This document shows, piece by piece, positions 56,248 through 64,000 of a stretch of DNA of 64,000 nt. The DNA comes from Hahellaceae bacterium (GTDB taxonomy: Bacteria; Pseudomonadota; Gammaproteobacteria; Pseudomonadales; Oleiphilaceae). Numbering within the stretch: the first letter of the stretch is position 1; the number at the start of each line of letters is the position of its first letter. A program made the translations under genes and the position numbers. A model generated the notes under the pieces. The model was not told the DNA's origin. It made no database searches and saw only the letters and a list, made by a program, of their open reading frames with translations. Where the stretch lies: contig JADGDV010000003.1 of assembly GCA_016744695.1 (NCBI GenBank), positions 124,001-188,000 of the forward strand, in the 5' to 3' direction.

Positions 56248-56266
56248 TATGAGCATAATGCTCATA
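56248..56266. promoter_or_regulatory. Perfect 19-base palindrome, candidate operator
   Basis: TATGAGCAT-A-ATGCTCATA lies 122 bases before the DUF3015 start and 168 before the hydrolase start, between divergent genes. The regulator is unknown. Confidence 0.45.
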
Positions 56267-56434
56267 AATCATATCAATATAGCTTAGAACCGCCTTGATT
56301 CATTAAAGTAGAATCTAGGTAATAAAGCAAGGCTATTAAGAGCAAATAGCGCACTAAAGTACATCTAAACAGCATGGTTAAACCCTCCATGCTATGATTA
56401 TTCATACTAACGTCTAATCAAGCTGGCACTTTCA

Positions 56435-57307
56435 ATGAATCACAAGTCTAAGTTTTACATATTTATTATTATTCTAGTTTCACTTTTATGCCTAAACGGC
56501 TGCAGTGGTCTGTTTTTCTTTCCAGACAAACACCACTACTTCACACCGAAACAAATGGATTTGGCCTTTGATGATATTTACCTGACAACGCCTGATGATG
56601 AAACACTTCATGGCTGGCATATAAAGTCCACAGTAGAAAGGAAAGGCATTATATATTTCCTTCATGGTAATGCAGAAAATATCAGCACTCATATTGGCAG
56701 TGTTCTTTGGCTTATAAATGAAGGTTATGACATTTTCGCCTTAGATTACCGTGGCTATGGGGAGTCGACAGGATCTCCCGATATTGAAGGGGCTTTGGTT
56801 GATATAAACACAGGCTATAACTGGCTTATCAATCAGCCTCAATACCAGACAGATAAACTATTTATAATAGGCCAAAGCCTAGGGGGTGCATTAACCCTTA
56901 GCTTTACCAGTAATAATAAAAACCTTGAAGATCATGTTAGCGGTGTAATTATTGATGCAGGCTTTAGCAGCTTTAGAGGGATCGCAAAAGAGAAACTGAA
57001 TGACCTGTGGTTGACCTGGCCCTTACAATATCCACTATCATGGCTAATACCCACCAGTTATGACTCTAATAAACATATTAAAGAAATAGCGCCAGTGCCT
57101 TTGTTAGTGATACATAGTACTCATGATGTCGTTATCCCCTTTCATCATGGTAAAGAGGTCTATCAGCAGGCATCTGAACCTAAAGAATTTTTACAAACAA
57201 ATACACCGCATACCGCGACCTTCAGGTCTGAAGGTTACCGTGATTATGTGCTTAAGTTTATGGAGTATAACGTTCAAAACAGGCAGGCATTAAAAAAGGG
57301 AGCCTAA
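56435..57307 (+). CDS. Alpha/beta hydrolase lipoprotein
   Basis: A 290-residue product with a lipoprotein signal (lipobox CLNGCSG, Cys at about residue 23). The alpha/beta-hydrolase fold shows the oxyanion motif YFLHGNAENI, LDYRGYGES, nucleophile elbow GQSLGG, and the acid and His in IHSTHDVVIPFHHG and NTPHTA. It resembles the BEM46/YfhR-like group. A membrane-attached esterase or peptidase is likely; the substrate is unknown. A terminator overlaps its last codons. Confidence 0.85.
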   Translation: MNHKSKFYIFIIILVSLLCLNGCSGLFFFPDKHHYFTPKQMDLAFDDIYLTTPDDETLHGWHIKSTVERKGIIYFLHGNAENISTHIGSVLWLINEGYDIFALDYRGYGESTGSPDIEGALVDINTGYNWLINQPQYQTDKLFIIGQSLGGALTLSFTSNNKNLEDHVSGVIIDAGFSSFRGIAKEKLNDLWLTWPLQYPLSWLIPTSYDSNKHIKEIAPVPLLVIHSTHDVVIPFHHGKEVYQQASEPKEFLQTNTPHTATFRSEGYRDYVLKFMEYNVQNRQALKKGA

Positions 57308-57320
57308 GCTCCCTTTTTTC
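57292..57320. terminator. Terminator at end of hydrolase gene (and pnp)
   Basis: AAAAAGGGAGC-CTA-AGCTCCCTTTTTT includes the hydrolase stop codon and has T-runs on both strands. It can also end pnp transcription. Confidence 0.85.
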
Positions 57321-57348
57321 TAACCAGTAAGTATCAAGTTAGCAAAGA

Positions 57349-59439
57349 CTAAACGCCTTCACCTTCCTGAATATCTTTCATAGTCAGTTTAATTCGGCCA
57401 CGGTTATCAACATCTAAAACCTTAACCTTAATCATCTGACCTTCAGAAAGTACATCTTTCACATTCTCAATACGCTCTTGAGATATCTGTGATATGTGTA
57501 CCAATCCATCTTTACCAGGCAAGATATTAACAAAAGCACCAAAGTCGACGATACGCTCAACTTTACCTTCGTAAATCTTACCTACTTCAGCTTCGGCAGT
57601 GATTTCATTAATACGATCAATGGCAGCTTGAGCGCCTTCCAAAGTATCTGCATAAACACGCACTGAACCATCGTCTTCGATATCGATAGATGCACCCGTT
57701 TCTTCACAGATAGAACGGATAGTTGCACCACCTTTACCAATGATGTCACGGATCTTATCAGGGTGAATTTTCAAGTTATGCATTGAAGGCGCTTTATCAG
57801 AAACTGATTCACGCGACGTTGCAATAACCTTATTCATTTCACCTAAGATTTCAAGACGAGCATTTTGAGCCTGCTCAAGAGCAATCTCCATGATCTCTTC
57901 AGTGATACCTTCGATCTTAATATCCATCTGAAGTGCAGTAACACCTTCAGAAGTACCGGCTACTTTAAAGTCCATATCACCTAAGTGATCTTCGTCACCA
58001 AGGATATCAGTAAGAACAGCAAACTCACCGCCTTCTTTAACCAAGCCCATAGCGATACCGGCAACAGGCGCCTTAATAGGAACACCCGCATCCATCAATG
58101 CCAAACTACAACCACATACGGAAGCCATTGAGCTTGAACCGTTTGATTCAGTAATTTCTGACACTACACGAACCGCATAAGGAAACTCTTCCTGAGTAGG
58201 AAGTACCGCTTGCATACCACGGTTAGCCAATTTACCGTGACCAATCTCACGACGACCTGGCGCGCCCATACGTCCACATTCACCAACAGAGTATGATGGG
58301 AAGTTGTAGTGAAGCATAAATGCTTCTTTCTTCTCGCCTTGTAATGTTTCAACAAGCTGTGAATCGCGAGCAGTACCTAATGTAGTGGTTACAATCGCTT
58401 GAGTCTCACCACGAGTAAATAATGAAGAACCGTGTGTATTTTGTAAAACACCCACTTCTACATTAACACCACGAACCGTTTTGGTATCACGTCCATCTAT
58501 ACGAGGCTCACCTTTAATGATACGGCTACGTACTGTGTTTTTCTCAATTTTACTAAAAAAGCCTTTAACATCATCAGCGCTAACATCTTCAGTTACTAGC
58601 TTTTCAACAGCTTCTGAACGAATCTCACCTAAACGCCCATAACGCTCCATCTTGTCACTAATGGTATACGCTTCATTTATCTGATCAGCATAACCAGCTG
58701 TAACAGCCTCAAGCAATGACTCATTAACTTCTTCTGGTTTCCAATCCCACTTCTCTTTACTTGCTTCAGCAGCAAATTCAGAAACAGCATCAACAACGAC
58801 TTGCATTTCTTGGTGAGCAAACAAGACAGCACCTAACATTTCATCTTCTGTTAGTTCTTTTGCTTCAGACTCAACCATTAATACAGCGTCTTTAGTACCC
58901 GCAACAACCATATCAAGCAATGATGCTTCTAGTTGCTCATAAGAAGGGTTTAACAAATAGCCATCTTCATCAGAAAAGGCAACACGAGCTGCACCGATAG
59001 GTCCCTTAAAAGGAATACCTGAAATACTTAATGCCGCAGATACGCCTATCATCGCAGCGATGTCAGCATCCTGTGTTTTATTTGCAGACATTACCTGACA
59101 AATAACCTGAACTTCATTCATGAAGCCTTTAGGAAAAAGCGGACGAATAGGACGGTCAATTAGACGTGACGTCAGTGTCTCTTTTTCACTTGGGCGGTTT
59201 TCACGCTTAATGAATCCACCAGGAATCTTACCTACCGAGTATTTTCTCTCTTGGTAGTGCACAGACAATGGGAAAAAATCTTGCCCTGGTCTAGTCGTCT
59301 TTGCAGCAGTTACCGCTACTAATACAGAGGTGTCATCTACTGATACCATTACAGCGCCTGTTGCTTGGCGCGCGATACGACCTGTTTCCAAGGTCACGGT
59401 TGAGTTACCGTATTTAAAAGTCTTTGTTACCGTAGTCAC
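57349..59439 (-). CDS. pnp: Polyribonucleotide nucleotidyltransferase (PNPase)
   Basis: I choose the GTG at 59439 ([20 protein letters not shown]) because AGGAG lies five bases upstream; a TTG five codons earlier precedes that site. The 696-residue product has two RNase PH domains ([52 protein letters not shown]), a KH domain (about 553-590, [15 protein letters not shown]) and an S1 domain (about 620-690). It degrades RNA 3' to 5' phosphorolytically. It follows rpsO, as in E. coli. Confidence 0.97.
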   Translation of the reverse strand: MTTVTKTFKYGNSTVTLETGRIARQATGAVMVSVDDTSVLVAVTAAKTTRPGQDFFPLSVHYQERKYSVGKIPGGFIKRENRPSEKETLTSRLIDRPIRPLFPKGFMNEVQVICQVMSANKTQDADIAAMIGVSAALSISGIPFKGPIGAARVAFSDEDGYLLNPSYEQLEASLLDMVVAGTKDAVLMVESEAKELTEDEMLGAVLFAHQEMQVVVDAVSEFAAEASKEKWDWKPEEVNESLLEAVTAGYADQINEAYTISDKMERYGRLGEIRSEAVEKLVTEDVSADDVKGFFSKIEKNTVRSRIIKGEPRIDGRDTKTVRGVNVEVGVLQNTHGSSLFTRGETQAIVTTTLGTARDSQLVETLQGEKKEAFMLHYNFPSYSVGECGRMGAPGRREIGHGKLANRGMQAVLPTQEEFPYAVRVVSEITESNGSSSMASVCGCSLALMDAGVPIKAPVAGIAMGLVKEGGEFAVLTDILGDEDHLGDMDFKVAGTSEGVTALQMDIKIEGITEEIMEIALEQAQNARLEILGEMNKVIATSRESVSDKAPSMHNLKIHPDKIRDIIGKGGATIRSICEETGASIDIEDDGSVRVYADTLEGAQAAIDRINEITAEAEVGKIYEGKVERIVDFGAFVNILPGKDGLVHISQISQERIENVKDVLSEGQMIKVKVLDVDNRGRIKLTMKDIQEGEGV

Positions 59440-59548
59440 GACAGCTCCTATCAATTATTTAATATATATCCCAGTTCCAACCTGCTAACTCGGCTTACAT
59501 TTACCGAAATAGCACCAAATCTCTTTTTCTAACAATAACACCATAGCA

Positions 59549-59594
59549 CAAAAAAAAAATACCGAATTACCCTTATATAAGAATAATCCGGTAT
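59549..59594 (-). terminator. Terminator/attenuator between rpsO and pnp
   Basis: On the minus strand ATACCGGATTATTC pairs with GGGTAATTCGGTAT, with small mismatches, and is followed by nine Ts. It lies 45 bases after rpsO; part of the transcription must read through into pnp. Confidence 0.85.
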
Positions 59595-59638
59595 CTATAC
59601 ATTGCATCTATACAGACACGCTGTATCTAACCTGATAA

Positions 59639-59908
59639 TTAACGACGTAAACCAAGACGTGCGATCAAATCGACGTAACGGCTGCCATCTTTCTTCTTCA
59701 GGTAGTCAAGCAGCTTACGACGCTGGTTAACCATGCGAATAAGACCGCGACGTGAGTGGTGATCATGTGAGTTCTCTTTGAAGTGACCTTGCAACTTGTT
59801 GATGTTTACAGTCAACAAAGCAACTTGAACTTCTGGAGAACCTGTATCACCTTCAGCACGCTGATATTCACTTACAACTTTTGACTTTTCTTCGGCATTA
59901 AGCGCCAT
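59639..59908 (-). CDS. rpsO: 30S ribosomal protein S15
   Basis: An 89-residue protein of exact family length with [36 protein letters not shown] and LDYLKKKD, which bind the 16S rRNA central domain. It lies between truB and pnp. Confidence 0.98.
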   Translation of the reverse strand: MALNAEEKSKVVSEYQRAEGDTGSPEVQVALLTVNINKLQGHFKENSHDHHSRRGLIRMVNQRRKLLDYLKKKDGSRYVDLIARLGLRR

Positions 59909-60008
59909 AACAATCTCCTAATTAATATGCGTAAGTTAAAATCAACAACCGCGCATATTTACAGTTGCCGAACTCTCGTTCAGATGACTTTCTATTAAAA
60001 ATAGAAGA

Positions 60009-60953
60009 TTAGTCAGCTGAATCGAAATTTACTAGACGGCGAGGTGAAATTTCACCATCAGCCATTACTTCAGCCATACCAATAAATATCTTATCGGGGC
60101 TTTCGTTTTTACCTTTTAAGTACAAACGAACCAAACCAGACTCTAAAGAATGAGGTATTCTAACCGCTTGACCATTGAATATCGAGCTTGAGAGGTCATT
60201 TTCTACACAAATCTGTTGAAATCCATCTAACATAATGTCGATTGGTAACAAAAACTGATCTAGAGAAGATGCACCTTCTTGCTCTTGCAAGGTTTCAAGA
60301 TGCTCAATAGTTACGGTCTGAGCTAAAGGAAAAGGACCCGCCTCTATCCGTCTTAACATTGATACATGGGCACCACACCCAAGCGCCTCACCGATATCTT
60401 CGACAAGGGTACGTATATAAGTACCCTTACTGCAAAAAACTTCAAGATCAAACTCGCCGTCTCTAATATCTAATAATTCAATACTAAAAATGGTTATTTC
60501 ACGTTTCTTTCGCTCTATTTCTATACCCGCTCGCGCATATTCATACAAAGGTTTTCCTTTGTGCTTAAGCGCAGAGTACATAGGGGGAACTTGCTCAACA
60601 GTGCCTGTAAACTTATCGATTAAAGCAAGTAGTTGCTCACGAGAGTATTCAGCAACAGGGCGAGTTTCTAGCACCTCACCATCACTATCACCGCTATCTG
60701 TAATAACACCTAGCTTTGCAGTAGTACGGTAAGCTTTATTTGCTTCAAGGAGATATCGTGAGAACTTGGTAGCCTCACCAAAACAAAGTGGTAAGACCCC
60801 AGTTGCTAGAGGGTCAAGGCTGCCTGTATGCCCAACTTTATTAGCATCAAATAACCAACGCACCTTGGTTAAGGCTTTATTTGAAGTAATACCCGTTGGT
60901 TTATCTAAGAGAAGAACACCGCTAATACGGCGACCTTTTTTACGACGACCCAA
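60009..60953 (-). CDS. truB: tRNA pseudouridine-55 synthase
   Basis: A 314-residue enzyme with KPTGITSNKAL, the catalytic Asp in GHTGSLDPLATGVLPLC, and the C-terminal PUA-like part (about 245-310). It isomerises U55 in the T-loop of tRNAs. It starts five bases after the rbfA stop. Confidence 0.97.
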   Translation of the reverse strand: MGRRKKGRRISGVLLLDKPTGITSNKALTKVRWLFDANKVGHTGSLDPLATGVLPLCFGEATKFSRYLLEANKAYRTTAKLGVITDSGDSDGEVLETRPVAEYSREQLLALIDKFTGTVEQVPPMYSALKHKGKPLYEYARAGIEIERKKREITIFSIELLDIRDGEFDLEVFCSKGTYIRTLVEDIGEALGCGAHVSMLRRIEAGPFPLAQTVTIEHLETLQEQEGASSLDQFLLPIDIMLDGFQQICVENDLSSSIFNGQAVRIPHSLESGLVRLYLKGKNESPDKIFIGMAEVMADGEISPRRLVNFDSAD

Positions 60954-60958
60954 GCGAT

Positions 60959-61342
60959 CTAATCCTCGCCTTTATCTTTTGAGCGAGCCTTAGCAATAAG
61001 GTCAGACATACGTCGTCCTTCACCTACTGTTTTATCAAAATAGAATCTCAAATGAGGAATCATTCTAATTTGCAGAGAGCGGCCTAATTCATTCCTTAAA
61101 AAACCAGCGGCCTTGTTAAGCACCTCTAGTGTTAACTTAATTTCTTCAGAGTCTTCATTCAACTCTTCAGCCGTTAACAATGTAATGTAGACATCAGCAT
61201 AACCCATGTCTCGACTAACTCTTACATCATTAATCGTTATCATTCCAATACGAGGATCTTTTAATCCCGTCTGGACTAACTGAGCAAGCTCACGCTGTAT
61301 CTGATCAGCAATTCTATGTGAACGAGTAAATTCTTTAGGCAT
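60959..61342 (-). CDS. rbfA: Ribosome-binding factor A
   Basis: A 127-residue protein with the KH-like fold: RSHRIADQIQRELAQLVQTGLKDPRIGMITINDVRVSRDMGYADVYIT and LGRSLQIRMIPHLRFYFD. It matures the 16S rRNA 5' end on 30S subunits and acts in cold adaptation. It lies 110 bases downstream of infB. Confidence 0.97.
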   Translation of the reverse strand: MPKEFTRSHRIADQIQRELAQLVQTGLKDPRIGMITINDVRVSRDMGYADVYITLLTAEELNEDSEEIKLTLEVLNKAAGFLRNELGRSLQIRMIPHLRFYFDKTVGEGRRMSDLIAKARSKDKGED

Positions 61343-61452
61343 GTTATCTCAATATAATGACCGTACAAAATCACTAAAATAAGTGACTTCCACTTAATCA
61401 GAAAAATCGAATATCAAGGTGACCCCTAATATTCGGTTTTCGACTTTAAACG

Positions 61453-63969
61453 TTAAAGCGTTCGTTCAACTCTTACCTTATCAAACACTTCGATCTTATC
61501 GCCTACTTTAACATCGTAGTTCTTAACACCAATACCACACTCAGTGCCAGAGCGAACGTCATTCACATCGTCTTTAAAACGACGAAGCGACTCAAGTTCA
61601 CCTTCAAAAATAACCACGTTATCACGAAGTACACGAATCTGCTTGTTACGGTAAATAGTTCCTTCTGTCACCATACAGCCAGCAACTTGGCCAAACTTAG
61701 GTGAACGGAAGGTATCACGCACATCTGCAAGCCCAACAATGTCTTCTCTGAACTCTGGAGCAAGCATGCCGGTAAGGGCTTGCTTAATATGGTCGATGAT
61801 ATCGTAAATAACACTATAATATCGAAGGTCAATGCTTTCAGCATCAATAAGACGCTTAGCCGAAGCATCAGCACGTACATTAAAACCAATAATTACCGCA
61901 TTCGTTGCCAAAGCTAAGCTAGCATCAGTTTCTGCGATACCACCTACTCCACTAGAAACGATCTTAACTTGTACTTCTTCATTTCCAATTTCATCAAGTG
62001 CTGCCGTTAATGCCTCAAGTGAACCCCTAACATCGGTCTTAAGAACAATATTAAGGCTCTTAACTTCGTCCTTACCCATGCCTTGGAACATATTTTCAAG
62101 TTTGGCAGAATTTTGACGCTGAAACTTAGTATCACGGTACTTACCAAGACGGAAATTGGTCACTTCACGAGCACGTTTCTCACTTGGAACAACAATAAAG
62201 TCATCACCCGCGTCTGGTGTACCACCTAAACCCAGTATTTCTACTGGAATAGAAGGACCAGCCTCATTAGTTTTTACACCATTCTCATCAAGCATGGCCT
62301 TAACACGACCAAAATGCATACCTGCAATAACAATATCACCTTGACGCAATGTACCATTTTGAACAAGTACCGTTGATACAGCGCCACGACCTCGATCAAG
62401 GCTTGATTCAACAACAACACCTTTTGCAGGCGCTGAAGGTACTGCGGTCAGCTCAAGTAATTCTGACTGAAGTAAAACCGCATCAAGTAAGTCTTCAACA
62501 CCTTCACCAGTGTGAGCAGATACGTTAATAAACTGAACATCACCACCCCAATCTTCAGGAATGACATCTTTTGCCGCTAGCTCATTCTTAACCCTGTCAG
62601 CATCAGCACCTTCTTTATCCATCTTGTTAACTGCAACAATAATAGGAACGCCAGCTGAACGGGCATGTTGAACAGCTTCTTCAGTTTGAGGCATTACGCC
62701 GTCATCTGCCGCTACAACAAGAATAACAATATCTGTACTATTCGCACCACGAGCACGCATTGCAGTAAACGCAGCGTGTCCAGGAGTATCTAGGAATGAA
62801 ATCATTCCATGACCTGTTTCTACATGGTATGCACCAATATGCTGGGTAATACCACCAGACTCACCATCTGCAACCTTTGCACGACGAATATAATCAAGTA
62901 ACGATGTTTTACCGTGATCAACATGTCCCATAACTGTAACTACAGGCGCACGAGTGATTTTCTCACCCTCATAATCAATTGCGTCTATAACATTGGCTTC
63001 TATGGCATTATCTTGTATCAACTGAACTTTATGACCCATCTCTTCAACCACTAATGTGGCTGTTTCTTGGTCAATCGTTTCGTTAATCGTGGCCATAACA
63101 CCTAAACCAAACAGCACTTTCACTACCTGAGTTCCCTTCACAGACATTCTTGATGCCAGTTCAGAAACAGTGATGCTTTCAGGTACTTCAACTTCGTGAG
63201 TCTTTGGTGATACAGGCTTTTCAAACTGATGCCCAAGATCTATTTTAGATCTCTTCTTATGACGCGATTTACGGTGACGCTCATTATCATCGCCACTTAA
63301 AGAAATTGTTGCGCCTTTTCTTGAAGACTTGCTCGTCGCCTTAGCTTTTTGCTGGCGATGCTTATCTTTATCGCCGTATTCGCCTTGTGGCTTTTTCTTA
63401 TGCGCAGGTTTACCAGAAGGTGCTGCACCTTTCTTTGGTGCAGGCTTACTAGGCGCAGGTCTTGCTTTTGCTGGCTCAGCCTTACGCTTATCTTCTTCTA
63501 CCTTAGCTTTCTGTGCTTCTTCAGCTTCTTCAGCTTTTTTAGCTTCTTCAGCTTTCTGTGCGTCTATGCGTGCTTGCTCAGCTTTCTTCTCTTCTTCAGC
63601 TGCCTGTTGAGCCTGCTCTGCAATTAACTTCTGATCTTCTACCTCACCTTCTGAAGCAGTATCAGTACGCTTAACATAGGTACGTTTCTTTCGTACCTCA
63701 ACGTTTACAGTCTTAGTTTTACCCTGCCCAGCAGCTACTTTGAGCGTACTCGTTGTTTTTCTCTTCAGAGTAATTTTCTTTGCTTCACCATCTGTTTCAG
63801 ATTCACCATGGCTTCTTTTTAGAAACGCCAATAATGTTTGCTTTTCAGCATCAGATACCAGATCAGTACCAGCAGTCTGTTTAAGACCTGCTTCCTGAAT
63901 TTGCTTTAACAACCGTTCGACGGGCGCTCCAACATCTTCTGCGAGCTTTGTTACGGTAACTTCTGACAT
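61453..63969 (-). CDS. infB: Translation initiation factor IF-2
   Basis: An 838-residue GTPase. The N-terminal IF2_N helix module (residues 1-52) is followed by a Lys/Glu/Ala-rich linker (about 60-240), a second IF2_N (about 265-315, [25 protein letters not shown]), the G domain with GHVDHGKT (about 347), DTPGH, NKMD and SAHTGEG, and domains II-IV. It brings initiator tRNA to the 30S subunit. The upstream nusA, expected next, is outside the window. Confidence 0.98.
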   Translation of the reverse strand: MSEVTVTKLAEDVGAPVERLLKQIQEAGLKQTAGTDLVSDAEKQTLLAFLKRSHGESETDGEAKKITLKRKTTSTLKVAAGQGKTKTVNVEVRKKRTYVKRTDTASEGEVEDQKLIAEQAQQAAEEEKKAEQARIDAQKAEEAKKAEEAEEAQKAKVEEDKRKAEPAKARPAPSKPAPKKGAAPSGKPAHKKKPQGEYGDKDKHRQQKAKATSKSSRKGATISLSGDDNERHRKSRHKKRSKIDLGHQFEKPVSPKTHEVEVPESITVSELASRMSVKGTQVVKVLFGLGVMATINETIDQETATLVVEEMGHKVQLIQDNAIEANVIDAIDYEGEKITRAPVVTVMGHVDHGKTSLLDYIRRAKVADGESGGITQHIGAYHVETGHGMISFLDTPGHAAFTAMRARGANSTDIVILVVAADDGVMPQTEEAVQHARSAGVPIIVAVNKMDKEGADADRVKNELAAKDVIPEDWGGDVQFINVSAHTGEGVEDLLDAVLLQSELLELTAVPSAPAKGVVVESSLDRGRGAVSTVLVQNGTLRQGDIVIAGMHFGRVKAMLDENGVKTNEAGPSIPVEILGLGGTPDAGDDFIVVPSEKRAREVTNFRLGKYRDTKFQRQNSAKLENMFQGMGKDEVKSLNIVLKTDVRGSLEALTAALDEIGNEEVQVKIVSSGVGGIAETDASLALATNAVIIGFNVRADASAKRLIDAESIDLRYYSVIYDIIDHIKQALTGMLAPEFREDIVGLADVRDTFRSPKFGQVAGCMVTEGTIYRNKQIRVLRDNVVIFEGELESLRRFKDDVNDVRSGTECGIGVKNYDVKVGDKIEVFDKVRVERTL

Positions 63970-64000
63970 ATTTTGTACTCCTACTTCTCGCTGCTACTAC

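Noticed and set aside
63329..63627. Plus-strand frames rich in Ala/Ser/Phe/Leu opposite the infB linker
   Set aside because: They are the reverse complement of the repetitive Lys/Glu/Ala-coding linker of IF-2 and have no ribosome site or family match.

Overview
The window is a compact, roughly 42% GC (judged by eye) chromosomal segment from a marine-type gammaproteobacterium, probably Oceanospirillales- or Alteromonadales-like; the genus cannot be fixed from the sequence alone. The placement rests on gene content and order: gpmI diverging from yibN-grxC-secB, gpmI-envC-ctpA-yibQ, hisB-hisH-hisF, and infB-rbfA-truB-rpsO-pnp, together with a lipase foldase, succinyl-arginine pathway genes and many c-di-GMP proteins. 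Most of the segment is housekeeping DNA. There is no integrase, transposase, CRISPR array or rRNA. One tRNA-Phe is present.

Layout. 0-11.6 kb: 3' part of a lipase chaperone; trmL, secB, grxC and yibN on the minus strand; gpmI, envC, ctpA and yibQ on the plus strand; a CheW-like protein with a zinc-binding CZB domain inserted in it; hisF/hisH/hisB (no hisA); an SRPBCC protein. 11.6-18 kb: AsmA-like protein, mutY, a response-regulator diguanylate cyclase, yggX, tRNA-Phe, a HAD phosphatase and a small exported protein. 18-30 kb: a FilA/DUF6160-like exported protein, a MalT/LuxR-type regulator, two paralogous 7TMR-DISM c-di-GMP enzymes (one cyclase, one EAL phosphodiesterase) on either side of convergent astE and astC/argD, and a DUF5062 protein.

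30-37.5 kb is the most accessory-looking part: an exported protein with four Cys-loop repeats, a hexameric tyrosine-coordinated haem protein (HTHP), a large membrane M48 peptidase, a PEP-CTERM protein, then a PhoD-like phosphatase followed by a muramidase and a holin in one unit with no phage genes around them. 37.5-47.5 kb: aceE-aceF diverging from lutABC (lactate to pyruvate to acetyl-CoA), an exported protein behind two palindromes, and a hemerythrin / DUF2249 / polytopic membrane protein operon behind an FNR/DNR-like site. 47.5-57.3 kb: a lipoprotein, the livK-H-M-G-F branched-chain amino acid transporter, a DUF4105 outer-membrane-type protein, a DUF3015 protein and an alpha/beta hydrolase lipoprotein. 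57.3-64 kb: pnp, rpsO, truB, rbfA and infB on the minus strand.

The best lead for something undescribed is the PhoD-muramidase-holin unit, which has the composition expected of a holin/endolysin (type 10-like) export module. Other leads are the CheW domain split by a CZB domain, the Cys-loop repeat protein next to HTHP, the hemerythrin/DUF2249/membrane protein operon, and several clean palindromes with no assigned regulator. All functional statements are read from sequence by eye, without database searches.
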